Position numbers and translations under genes: made by a program. From Embleya scabrispora DSM 41855 (lineage in GTDB: Bacteria; Actinomycetota; Actinomycetes; Streptomycetales; Streptomycetaceae): a stretch of 64,000 bases of DNA. The notes below the pieces were generated by a model. It had not been told where the DNA came from and made no database searches. It worked only from the letters and a program-made list of their open reading frames with translations. The stretch is taken from assembly GCF_000372745.1 (NCBI RefSeq), contig NZ_KB889691.1:20147-84146 (forward strand), given 5' to 3'. Positions 56,582 through 64,000 of this stretch are shown piece by piece (position 1 is the stretch's first letter; every line of letters starts with the position of its first letter).

Positions 56582-56857
56582 CTATGACCTCGGCGCCGCG
56601 GACGGAGGTTGCGGGCCGGTCTGCCGATCGGTACCCGAGGAGTCGGCCGCGGTCGGATCGGCGTCGGGGGTGCTCGCGTCGGCGGCAATCGTGCCCGAAC
56701 CGGCAACGGACATTGGGGCGTCCGAGGTCGCGGCGGGGCCGGTGGTCGCGGCGGCAGCAGGCGCTGGGGTCTCCGCGGCGGCACCGGCGGTCGCGGCGGC
56801 GCGGGCGGCTTCGGCGCGCACGAGGGCGCTCATGAGCAGATAGGCGTCAAGGGGCAT
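56582..56857 (-). CDS. Small hypothetical protein (91 residues)
   Basis: ATG at 56857 is preceded by GGGAGA. The first 25 residues, MPLDAYLLMSALVRAEAARA, look like a helix of real protein; the remainder is Ala/Thr/Pro/Ser-rich and probably disordered. No family is recognised. It follows the 152-residue gene on the same strand after 98 bp. Confidence 0.5.
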   Translation of the reverse strand: MPLDAYLLMSALVRAEAARAAATAGAAAETPAPAAAATTGPAATSDAPMSVAGSGTIAADASTPDADPTAADSSGTDRQTGPQPPSAAPRS

Positions 56858-56955
56858 GGCGGGATCTCCCGGGTTCGCGGGGCTGAGGAATCGAACGCGG
56901 ACACGCCGGTCCGGCCACGCGCCGGGTGCGGCGGCGGCTCGGCGGCGGCGATCGC

Positions 56956-57414
56956 TCAGCAGCGCAGGACGACGGTCCGCGAAGGGATCGATCCGGGAAT
57001 GCTCGCGGCCGTACGGGCGCGGATCTCGCCGACCTCGGCCTGGTCGGCGAGCCGGGACCCGACGGTGTCCACGAGGGCGGAAGCCGATGCGGTGGTGGAG
57101 TGGTGCCGCGGCCGGGCGGTAGTCGGCGCGCAGGCGGGGCCGACGGCGGGCCCGTGCCGGCCACCGGTTTCGCCGGCGGGCGTGGCGCTGCGCACCGAGT
57201 GATCGCCGGGCCGCCCGTCGCCGGGCACGTCGTCGGTGCCGAACGGGGCGGCGCGGCCGACCGCGCCGACCGCGCAGCGATCCGGATCCGGCGCGGCGCG
57301 GTGCGCGGCTCCGGGTACGTGGGTCGCGTGCAACAGGGCCATCAAGGCGATCAGCACGATCACCCGGCACACGCCGTGCCGGGCGGGAGCACCATCGGCC
57401 GCGACCTGCCCCAT
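56956..57414 (-). CDS. Small hypothetical protein with N-terminal membrane segment (152 residues)
   Basis: ATG at 57414 has a strong GGGAGG site 5 nt upstream. Residues about 15-29 (VCRVIVLIALMALLHA) form one hydrophobic helix, a signal peptide or anchor. The rest is hydrophilic, rich in Ala, Thr, Pro and Arg, and ends SRTVVLRC. I recognise no family. Confidence 0.5.
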   Translation of the reverse strand: MGQVAADGAPARHGVCRVIVLIALMALLHATHVPGAAHRAAPDPDRCAVGAVGRAAPFGTDDVPGDGRPGDHSVRSATPAGETGGRHGPAVGPACAPTTARPRHHSTTASASALVDTVGSRLADQAEVGEIRARTAASIPGSIPSRTVVLRC

Positions 57415-57747
57415 CCTGACCTCCCTCGGTACCGCTCTCCGAGAGAACCTCCGATTTCCGCCGTCGGCACGGCAACGAGGCCGAACCAACCGAGATTTCA
57501 CCCGATCCGGCGAATGCACACCACCGGCGGCCCGGCACACCGCCGCCGTCGGGAGCCACGACCACACGACGCTCACGCTCCGCGCGCCTCGTCCACGTGG
57601 CCCGGCCGCGCCTGATCGCGGTGAGCGGGTCGGCGACACGCGGCTCCACCGGGCGGCCTCCGGGGAGGCGTCGGTCGACGGTTCGCGTCGACCGACGGTC
57701 GATCGGCCGCATGGACCATCCATCCGCTTGGCCGATAGCGTCGCCGC

Positions 57748-58350
57748 ATGGACGACACGGCCGCACCCCATAGACCCACGCTGCGCAAGGATGCCGCGCG
57801 CAATCGGCGCCGGATCATCGACGCCGCGCGTGACCTGGCGCGCAGGGGCAGGCCACCACAGTTGAACGCGGTCGCATTGGCCGCCGACGTCGGCGTCGGC
57901 ACCGTCTACCGGCACTTCCCCACCCCCGAGGCGCTGCTCGAAGCACTCGCCGCCGACCGGTTCGCGGAGCTGATCCAACACGCCCATCGAGCCGCCGAGC
58001 TGCCGGACGCGCGGCAGGCCCTGCGCGGCTTCCTGGCGGCGGCGCTGATCGCCTACGCCCAGGACCAGGCGTTCACCGCGGCGGCCTTCGGTCCCGGGGC
58101 GGCCACCGCCGAAACCCTGGATCTGCGCGACCGCCTGCTGCGCGTGACCGGCGACCTGCTGGCTCGTACGGCCGGCGCCGAGGCCCTGCGCCCGCCCCTG
58201 GGTCCCACCGACCTCCAGCTCATGCTCTGCGGGCTGGGCTTCGCCGTACGTCACTCCCCCGACCGGAACGATCCCGAGTTGGCCGAGCGCTACCTCGACG
58301 CGCTGCTGGACGGCGCCCTCGTGGCGGCCACGGGAGGTACGGCCGGCTGA
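57748..58350 (+). CDS. TetR family transcriptional regulator
   Basis: A 200-residue regulator: RKDAARNRRRIIDAARDLAR, then LNAVALAADVGVGTVYRHFP followed by EALLEALAADRFAEL (helix-turn-helix, residues about 13-65). The C-terminal domain is of the SbtR/TetR_C_33 style. Methyltransferase gene 58381 follows 30 bp later on the same strand, so co-transcription is likely. Confidence 0.9.
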   Translation: MDDTAAPHRPTLRKDAARNRRRIIDAARDLARRGRPPQLNAVALAADVGVGTVYRHFPTPEALLEALAADRFAELIQHAHRAAELPDARQALRGFLAAALIAYAQDQAFTAAAFGPGAATAETLDLRDRLLRVTGDLLARTAGAEALRPPLGPTDLQLMLCGLGFAVRHSPDRNDPELAERYLDALLDGALVAATGGTAG

Positions 58351-58380
58351 CGCCCGGATGCGCTGTGGCAGGGTCGGGGC

Positions 58381-59091
58381 ATGCCCTTCGATCACAACGA
58401 TCACTACCATCCGCTGCTGCTGCGCCAGGTGCCGAGGCGCTGCCGGACGGCGCTGGATGTGGGCTGCGGCACCGGGCGGTTCGCACATCGGCTCGCCGCT
58501 TCGAAGATCGCGGTCGATGCGATCGATCCGGCCGAGGAGGTGGTCGCCGAGGCCCGTCGCCGGTCCCCGATCACCGCGGGCGCGCCGAACCCACGCTTCA
58601 CCTGCGCGGACGTCACCGAGATCGAACTGCCTGACGGGCACTACGACTTCGTCTCCTGCCTGGCGAGTATCCACCACGTCCCATTCGATACCGTCGCCAC
58701 GTTGCGCGACGCCCTCGCGCCCGGCGGGGTCCTGGTGATCCTGGGTTGCCACCCGGAGCGGACCCCGCTCGACTGGGCGTACAGCCTCCTCGCCGTCCCG
58801 ATCAACGCCGGCGCCCGGCTCGCCGTGGCCGCCCAGGAACGACTCGGCGGCCGCGCCGGCGCGGCCGAGCGGGGTACGACCGCGCCGGTGTGTGCGCCCA
58901 CGATGCCGCTGCCACTGATCCGGCGGGAGGCCGCCGCGCTGCTGCCCGGATGCACTGTGCGCCGGTTGCTCTTCTGGCGCTATCTCCTCGTCTATCGCGC
59001 CCCGGGCCGATCCGGTGTCGAGGCGGCGCCGCGACACCCGTGCGGTCGACCACGATCTGCCGGAGTCGGGTGGGGGCGCGGCTTACCGTGA
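58381..59091 (+). CDS. Class I SAM-dependent methyltransferase
   Basis: A 236-residue methyltransferase. Motif I is ALDVGCGTGRFAHRLA, the acidic strand VDAIDPAEEVVAEARRR, motif II YDFVSCLASIHHVPF and post-motif LAPGGVLVILGCHPERTPLD. The last 25 residues are low in complexity. The likely substrate is a small molecule; the upstream TetR gene may control it. Confidence 0.9.
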   Translation: MPFDHNDHYHPLLLRQVPRRCRTALDVGCGTGRFAHRLAASKIAVDAIDPAEEVVAEARRRSPITAGAPNPRFTCADVTEIELPDGHYDFVSCLASIHHVPFDTVATLRDALAPGGVLVILGCHPERTPLDWAYSLLAVPINAGARLAVAAQERLGGRAGAAERGTTAPVCAPTMPLPLIRREAAALLPGCTVRRLLFWRYLLVYRAPGRSGVEAAPRHPCGRPRSAGVGWGRGLP

Positions 59092-59113
59092 CGAGGTGGA
59101 CGATCGGTATGCG

Positions 59114-60085
59114 ATGAGTCGGCGTGCGGTGCTGCTGGGCGTCACCGGGGTGGCGACGGGTTGCTCGTCGTCCGGCGGGCGGGCCGCGACGCCGACGCCC
59201 ACGAGCGGCACACCGACGGCGGCACCGACCGGCGGCACACCCGCGCCGAGTTCCGCACCCACTCTGCCAACGGTCACCACCTGGGCGCCCGATCCCGGCG
59301 ACGTGCAGCCGCAGGTCAAGCAGCGCGCGGTCACCCTGGTGTCAGCTCTCGGCGCGTGGCCACCCGGCGGGCAGGGGCCCGCGGCGGCTCGGGCGCGGCT
59401 CGCCGCCCTGGGCTTCGCCCCGGAGTTGGCCGACCGGGCCGGCCCGCTGTTGTCCCAGGCGCCGCAGGCCGTGCTCGAAGTGGTCGACGCGCAGTACGGC
59501 GGCATCCTGGACGACACCGCGAGCGTGCTCGTGGTCTGCCGTCGGTGGACGCGGGCCGAGGACGGAGCCGTGACGGCGGACGGGTCGACCGTGGACGTGC
59601 GGCTGAGCCGGGCCTCACCGGTCTGGACGGTCACCACGCTGTACCCCTCGGATCCCGGGCCGGCCGCCGCGTCGCTCTCCGCCCAGGCGACCCGGATCCT
59701 CGCCGATTCGCGCATCACCCTGCCGCCGGCCGCGACCGCCGACGTGCGGGCCGGCGCCGTGCACGCTTCGGTGTTGACCGCGTTGGAAACGCTCGCCGCC
59801 GAGCACACCATCGACGTCAGCGTCCTGCGCTCGGGCCACCCGATCAACGTCTTCGGCACCACCCGCCCCAGCGACCATCCACGGGGTCGGGCCGTCGACG
59901 TATGGCGCATCGACGGCCGATCCGTCGTGAACCCGGCCACGCCACGCGCCCTCGTCGAGGGCTTCATGCGGGCGGGCGCGGCGGCCGGCTCGTACAACGT
60001 GGGCGGCCCGTACCAACTCTCCGGCGCCGCGTTCTTCAGCGACCCGACCCACCGCGACCACGTCCACCTCGGGTTCGCCACGTGA
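59114..60085 (+). CDS. Peptidase M15-like lipoprotein
   Basis: A 323-residue exported protein. The N-terminus MSRRAVLLGVTGVATGCSSS has a twin-Arg start and a lipobox-like Cys, then a Thr/Pro/Ala linker. The C-terminal domain has SDHPRGRAVDVWRIDG and HRDHVHLGF, the Hx6D...HxH pattern of M15 D-Ala-D-Ala carboxypeptidase-like metallopeptidases. It probably acts on peptidoglycan. The start is ATG 59114 or GTG 59096. Confidence 0.78.
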   Translation: MSRRAVLLGVTGVATGCSSSGGRAATPTPTSGTPTAAPTGGTPAPSSAPTLPTVTTWAPDPGDVQPQVKQRAVTLVSALGAWPPGGQGPAAARARLAALGFAPELADRAGPLLSQAPQAVLEVVDAQYGGILDDTASVLVVCRRWTRAEDGAVTADGSTVDVRLSRASPVWTVTTLYPSDPGPAAASLSAQATRILADSRITLPPAATADVRAGAVHASVLTALETLAAEHTIDVSVLRSGHPINVFGTTRPSDHPRGRAVDVWRIDGRSVVNPATPRALVEGFMRAGAAAGSYNVGGPYQLSGAAFFSDPTHRDHVHLGFAT

Positions 60086-60389
60086 GGTTGCCCCAGCCGA
60101 GACCGGCGGGCGTCGGGTCGAGAACGGGCCGCGCGGCACCGACGGGAGGACCGTACGGGCCGCGCGGCCCGGCATCGGGTTGACGCGGCGGCGTATCATA
60201 GCCCTGGAACGGAAAGCTGCCGGCGCCTCGGGAATCGCGAGCCCCGAATGACGTCTCGTGCTCGCGCGACAGGCGGCCCTGTGCCGAAGCGCGGCCTCGA
60301 GGGCGGCGCAAAGGCCGGTGCCCGGTGCGTTCGGCGAGACCGGCCCGTCGGATGGCGCACCCGGGGCCGGGTGGTGTTGTGGAGGAGCC
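60086..60389. other. Intergenic region before the 77-residue gene
   Basis: This 304-bp gap shows no convincing gene or clear promoter elements. Confidence 0.4.
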
Positions 60390-60623
60390 ATGCGTAGCAG
60401 TGGCGAATCGACGTTGATGGAGCCCGAGGCGCTGCAGTGCGCGCTGTTCGGCGTGCGATTTCCGGCCCGTCCGGAAGCCCTGAGCGCGGCGGCCATGAAC
60501 AACGGGGCCGCAGGCTGGGTCACCCGGGCCTTGGCGGCGCTGCCGGAACGCCCGTACGAGGGGCCGAACCAGGTGTGCATGGCCCTGTGCGGGCGGCACG
60601 CCGGAATGGACCCCGGTCTGTGA
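60390..60623 (+). CDS. Small hypothetical protein (77 residues)
   Basis: ATG at 60390 follows GGAGGAG, one of the best ribosome sites in the region. The protein, with ALQCALFGVRFPARPEALSA, AAMNNGAAGWVTRALAALPE and GPNQVCMALCGRHAG, has three Cys and no membrane segment. I recognise no family. Confidence 0.55.
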   Translation: MRSSGESTLMEPEALQCALFGVRFPARPEALSAAAMNNGAAGWVTRALAALPERPYEGPNQVCMALCGRHAGMDPGL

Positions 60624-60803
60624 TCGCCCCCGCCGCTCGGTCCTCCCCACCACCCGCGACCACACCCGCACACCGCGACCGGCCGGATCGGCCGGCGCGG
60701 AAGCGGTCGTGCCCCGCGGTGTGCCGTCATCGCGCCGCCGCACCGCCGCTCGACGCCGCACCGCCGCTCGACGCCGCGCCGCCGCTCGACGCCGCACCCG
60801 CGC

Positions 60804-61304
60804 TCACCGCCGCACCGTAGAAGGAGCCTCGACCTCCAGATACCGCCGGCCGGCCTTGCCGCGGTACTCCAGCACCACCCAGCCGAGCCCGCCCAACACC
60901 CGCGCGCACTCGCGCAGCGCCGTCTCCGCCTCGTGCCGCGCGCCGCTTCCGCGCGGACCCGGCCACTCCACCCGCGCCACCGCGGGATGCTCGGTCGCGC
61001 TGACGCAGTACCCCGTCGCCGTACGCTCGCCCCGCTCGTCGACCGCCGACGGCGGCATTCCGGCCGCCTCCAAGGACAGGCTGATCGCCCGCACCATCCG
61101 GACCCGCTCCCATGCGGCGGGCACCGCACCCGGATCCACGGCCGCGGTGTTCACCACCGCGCGAATCCGCAGCAGCGCATCGAACGCCTCGCGAACCGCC
61201 GCCGCCCGCTGCCCCGTCCCCACACCCGAACCCGGCATCGGCCGCGCCTCGGCGCCGGTCGCCGGCTCGAAGCCCCCCGCCGTATCCGTCCCGCCCTCGG
61301 TCAC
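60804..61304 (-). CDS. Hypothetical protein (166 residues)
   Basis: GTG at 61304 follows AAGGAG by 4 nt. The protein is soluble; recognisable parts are AAVREAFDALLRIRAVVNTA, WERVRMVRAISLSLEAAGMP and VLGGLGWVVLEYRGKAGRRY near the C-terminus. No family is recognised. The reading frame remains open upstream to 61697 with LVLEWEEVRLRQGFFGAVRV, so a longer form cannot be excluded. Confidence 0.6.
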   Translation of the reverse strand: MTEGGTDTAGGFEPATGAEARPMPGSGVGTGQRAAAVREAFDALLRIRAVVNTAAVDPGAVPAAWERVRMVRAISLSLEAAGMPPSAVDERGERTATGYCVSATEHPAVARVEWPGPRGSGARHEAETALRECARVLGGLGWVVLEYRGKAGRRYLEVEAPSTVRR

Positions 61305-61870
61305 GCTGCTCCTTCGTCCGCCGCGCCCACCACGGCCGCACCTCGTCCTCGGTGGTACATCGCCGGCGGACCCGGCGCCGTCGCGGGCAACGTGGGAGAG
61401 ACCATGCCCCCAGCGTAGGCGCGCGGGGGCCGCTCCCCCGTTCGCCGGGTCACCACCGCTCCGCCCGGGTTCGGCCGGCTCGCTTCCCGACAGGGCCGAC
61501 CCGGCCGCCGGAAGTCGGGCTTGCTCGCGTGTCGCCCTCGCCGGGGCGTAGACCCGGACGGCGCCGAAGAAGCCCTGACGCAGCCGGACTTCCTCCCATT
61601 CGAGTACCAACCGCCGGATGCCCAAGACTGGTTGCCGGTCCGGTCCGGGCGTGAGCATGGACACCTGGGTTCGATCACCCAGGAGGCCGGCGGGCACGTC
61701 GCCCCGTCATCGGCCCGCGCCGGACGCACCTAGCCAATATGTGCCGATGGATCGAGGTTCGTTGCCCGCGTGGCGGTCCCGGTGTGAGGGTTCCTTCGCT
61801 CGGGCGACGAACCCGGCGCGATGGCGGTCGGATTCGTGGTCGGGGCGTGCCTTCAACCCGAGGAGCCTCG
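61305..61870. other. Intergenic region upstream of the first M4 protease
   Basis: This 566-bp region holds part of a minus-strand open frame of uncertain status (see the 166-residue gene) and, from 61731 on, the upstream copy of a repeat shared with the second protease gene. Confidence 0.4.
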
Positions 61871-61878
61871 ATGCATCG
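61731..61878 (+). repeat. Upstream repeat, protease copy 1
   Basis: TAGCCAATATGTGC (61731-61744), CCTTCGCTCGGGC and GATTCGTGGTCG...GGAGCCTCGATG (61831-61873) recur, slightly diverged, before the second M4 protease gene. The 48 bp next to the start are the best conserved and include the ribosome site. Confidence 0.75.
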
Positions 61879-63424
61879 TGGAACGCTGACGATCGGGTCG
61901 GTCCTGGCCCTGCTCGCCGGCCTGGTGATCGGCACGACCGCCCCATCGAACGCGGCACCACCACCAACCCCCTTCTCGGCCGCCGCTCGGACGGCGGCGA
62001 TCGACGCGGCCGACCGGGCCGTGGGCAGCGGCCCGAACGCACTGCCCCGGGTGGCCGGCGAAACCTATCTGCGGAGCATGGTGACGCCGTGGGTGGACAA
62101 CCTCTACTCGATCGCCTACACCCGCGCCTACCGCGGACTTCCCGTCGTCGGCGGCGACGCCGCCGTATTGGCCGACGGCACCGGCAAGGTCCGTGCCGTG
62201 GAGACGGGAAACGCGCTTCCCGCCGACATCCCGACCGAGCCGACCGTACGCGCCGAGGCGGCCGAGACCACCGCCCGGACCCGACTCGCCGTGGTCGACC
62301 GGGTCGACGCGCGTCGCCTGGTGTTACGCCTGGGCCCGGACACCACCCAACTGGCCTGGGAGACCGTGCTGATCGGCCGCACCGACTCCGCCCCCAGCCG
62401 CCTGCACGTGTTCGTCGACGCCCGCACCGGCGCGGTGCTGGAGACCTACGACGACGTGCACGCCGGCACCGGCCACAGCAAGTGGAACGGCCCCGACCCG
62501 ATCACCATCACCACCGCCGGCTCCGGCGGCACCTATTTCATGCAGGACCTGACCCGCCCGGGCCTGAGTTGCTCGAAATACAACGCGGGCGTGCTCACCA
62601 AGTCCGTCGACGACTGGGGCACGGGCAATCCCACCGGCATCGAGACCGGCTGCGTCGACTCCATGTGGGCCGCGCAGAAGGAATGGGACATGCTCCGCAG
62701 TTGGCTCGGCCGCAACGGGCACAACGGCAACGGCGGCACCTGGCCGGTGTCCGTCGGTGTCAACGCCGTGAACGCCTGGTTCGACGACACACGGGTGTTC
62801 ATCGGCCACGACGTCAAAGGCCAGTGGTTGGGCGCGATGGACATCGTGGGCCACGAGTACGGTCACGGCGTCGACTCGACCAGCCCCGGCTACCCGTTCG
62901 CGCAACCGGGCCTGAGCGAAGGCACCGGCGACATCTTCGGGGCGCTCACCGAGGCGTACGCCAACGAACCCCCGCCGTTCGACACCCCGGACTACACCGT
63001 CGGCGAGATGGTCGACGTGGGCGGCCACGCACCGATCCGCTACATGTACAACCCCTCGCTCGCCGGGGACCCCAATTGCTATTCGAGCACGCTGCCTCCG
63101 GACCATTATCGGGCCACGGGTCCGCTCAACCACTGGTTCTACCTGCTGGCCGAGGGCACCAACCCCGGCGGCGGCAAACCCAACAGCCCGACCTGCAACA
63201 ACACCGCCCTCACCGGAGTCGGCGTGCAACTGGCCGGCAAGGTCTTCTACGGCGGCCTGCTGCTCAGGACGGGTGGCACGAACTACCCGAAGCTACGTGG
63301 GCACACCCTGCGGGCGGCCAAGGCACTCGACCCCACGTGCGCCCTGTACAGGAAGACCAGGGACGCCTGGAACGCGGTCGACGTGCCGGCGACCTACGAT
63401 ACCGGCTGCCCCGTGGCTCCTTGA
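61871..63424 (+). CDS. Secreted M4-family metalloprotease (thermolysin-like)
   Basis: Exported zinc endopeptidase of 517 residues. Signal peptide TLTIGSVLALLAGLVIGT with cleavage near APSNA (about residue 28), a propeptide with FTP/PepSY-like parts (RAYRGLPVVGGDAAVLADG, DARTGAVLETYDDVHAGTG), then the catalytic domain with VGHEYGHGVDS (HEYGH zinc site) and GLSEGTGDIFGAL (third ligand Glu). ATG at 61871 follows AGGAGCC. A paralogue begins 246 bp downstream. Confidence 0.95.
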   Translation: MHRGTLTIGSVLALLAGLVIGTTAPSNAAPPPTPFSAAARTAAIDAADRAVGSGPNALPRVAGETYLRSMVTPWVDNLYSIAYTRAYRGLPVVGGDAAVLADGTGKVRAVETGNALPADIPTEPTVRAEAAETTARTRLAVVDRVDARRLVLRLGPDTTQLAWETVLIGRTDSAPSRLHVFVDARTGAVLETYDDVHAGTGHSKWNGPDPITITTAGSGGTYFMQDLTRPGLSCSKYNAGVLTKSVDDWGTGNPTGIETGCVDSMWAAQKEWDMLRSWLGRNGHNGNGGTWPVSVGVNAVNAWFDDTRVFIGHDVKGQWLGAMDIVGHEYGHGVDSTSPGYPFAQPGLSEGTGDIFGALTEAYANEPPPFDTPDYTVGEMVDVGGHAPIRYMYNPSLAGDPNCYSSTLPPDHYRATGPLNHWFYLLAEGTNPGGGKPNSPTCNNTALTGVGVQLAGKVFYGGLLLRTGGTNYPKLRGHTLRAAKALDPTCALYRKTRDAWNAVDVPATYDTGCPVAP

Positions 63425-63496
63425 CGTCGTCCCCTCGCCCCGGCTCGGCGGCCGGGTGTGAGGCGCCCGGGATCGGCACGCCGGGGTCGCGCGATT

Positions 63497-63678
63497 TAGC
63501 CAGTATTTGCTGGCCTCGCCGGATCCCTTCGCTCGGGACACGTGGCCGTGTGAGTGTTTCGCTCGCTCGGGCACGAACCCCGGCGTGCACGGTCGGCCGC
63601 AACGCTCACAAGGCGCGCGGCACAAAGCCGGATTCGTGGTCGAGGTTTGCCTTCCACTCAAGGAGCCTCGATGAATCG
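63497..63678 (+). repeat. Upstream repeat, protease copy 2
   Basis: TAGCCAGTATTTGC (63497-63510), CCTTCGCTCGGG and GATTCGTGGTCG...GGAGCCTCGATG (63631-63673) match the region before the first protease. Distances to the ATG are 174 bp here and 140 bp in copy 1. Confidence 0.75.
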
Positions 63679-64000
63679 CAGAACGACCACGGCCGGGACC
63701 GTCCTGGCCATGCTCGCCGGTTTGGCGATCGGCACGGTTGCTCAGCCGGCCTCCGCCGATCCGTCTCCCCCGCCCGGCTCGCAGTCGCTGGCGGTCTCCG
63801 CCGCCGACCGGGCCGCGGCCAGCGGTCTGGACACCCTCGCCAAGGGTCCCGACGAGCAGTACCAACGGCAGTCGGTGACCCCCTGGGTCAACGGCCTCTA
63901 CTCGGTCGCCTACGAGCGCACCTACCGGGGCATCCCGGTGGTCGGCGGCGACGCCGTCGTGCTCGCCGACGGCCAGGGCCGGGTCCGGGCGACCCAGTCC
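63671..64000 (+). CDS. M4-family metalloprotease paralogue (cut by the window end)
   Basis: The visible 110 residues contain a signal peptide ([18 protein letters not shown], cleavage near PASA) and the start of the propeptide: [20 protein letters not shown] followed by [20 protein letters not shown]. These align closely with the first 115 residues of the upstream M4 protease (SMVTPWVDNLYSIAYTRAYR). With the shared upstream DNA, this is a tandem duplicate. The catalytic domain lies beyond the window. Confidence 0.9.
   Translation, partial: MNRRTTTAGTVLAMLAGLAIGTVAQPASADPSPPPGSQSLAVSAADRAAASGLDTLAKGPDEQYQRQSVTPWVNGLYSVAYERTYRGIPVVGGDAVVLADGQGRVRATQS

Overview
The window is chromosomal DNA from a high-GC filamentous actinomycete, most likely a Streptomyces relative (Streptomycetales). 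This rests on the very high GC content, frequent GTG and TTG starts behind purine-rich ribosome binding sites, Methyltransf_19/DUF574 and DUF2267 genes, and a group 1h [NiFe] hydrogenase locus of actinobacterial type. No rRNA or phylogenetic marker is present, so the genus is an inference.

Region 1 (1-5640) is a gamma-glutamylation module for a small amine, probably ethanolamine. It holds an aldehyde dehydrogenase (cut by the window start), a GlnA-like ligase, a FadR-type regulator, an ethanolamine-type APC permease and a PuuD-like hydrolase. The same 18-bp motif (AGGTATG-N4-CGAACCA) lies on both sides of the regulator gene. A bidirectional terminator separates this module from region 2.

Region 2 (5707-19165, minus strand) is a complete hydrogenase operon. 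It runs hhyS, hhyL, a NifU-like gene, DUF5947, DUF6084, an unknown 469-residue protein, a maturation protease, a 32-residue membrane peptide (DUF6893-like), then hypA, B, F, C, D and E. Most junctions are 4-base overlaps. The small subunit has CxxD instead of CxxC at the proximal cluster, and HypB carries a C-terminal His-rich tail.

Region 3 (19334-22822) is a TetR regulator diverging from an MFS exporter and an SGNH hydrolase, across a dense array of AACTGAAC sites that overlaps the exporter promoter. Region 4 (22949-24949) is a compact putative graspetide (omega-ester RiPP) cluster: a 63-residue precursor, an ATP-grasp ligase and a Hanks-type kinase-like protein in the place where a methyltransferase is usually found. 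It is the best candidate here for an undescribed system. An MMPL transporter and a rhomboid-like protein lie upstream.

Region 5 (28.6-37.3 kb) has glgX, a Tat-exported phospholipase C, a phosphatase-fold protein that lacks key catalytic residues, a gene-poor stretch of about 1.4 kb, DUF2267, and two decayed genes (an SDR epimerase and a HAD hydrolase). Region 6 (37.4-51.7 kb) holds ordinary metabolic, efflux and stress genes plus an odd 118-nt tRNA-like element at 45.3-45.5 kb.

Region 7 (51958-56178) is a zinc-uptake operon: binding protein, ATPase, two permeases and a terminal Fur/Zur regulator. A roughly 60-residue Arg-Asp-rich insertion splits the regulator's DNA-binding domain, and a Zur-like box lies upstream of the binding-protein gene. 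Region 8 (56.5-64.0 kb) has small hypothetical genes, a TetR regulator, a methyltransferase, an M15-like lipoprotein and two tandem M4 metalloproteases that share upstream DNA; the second is cut by the window end.
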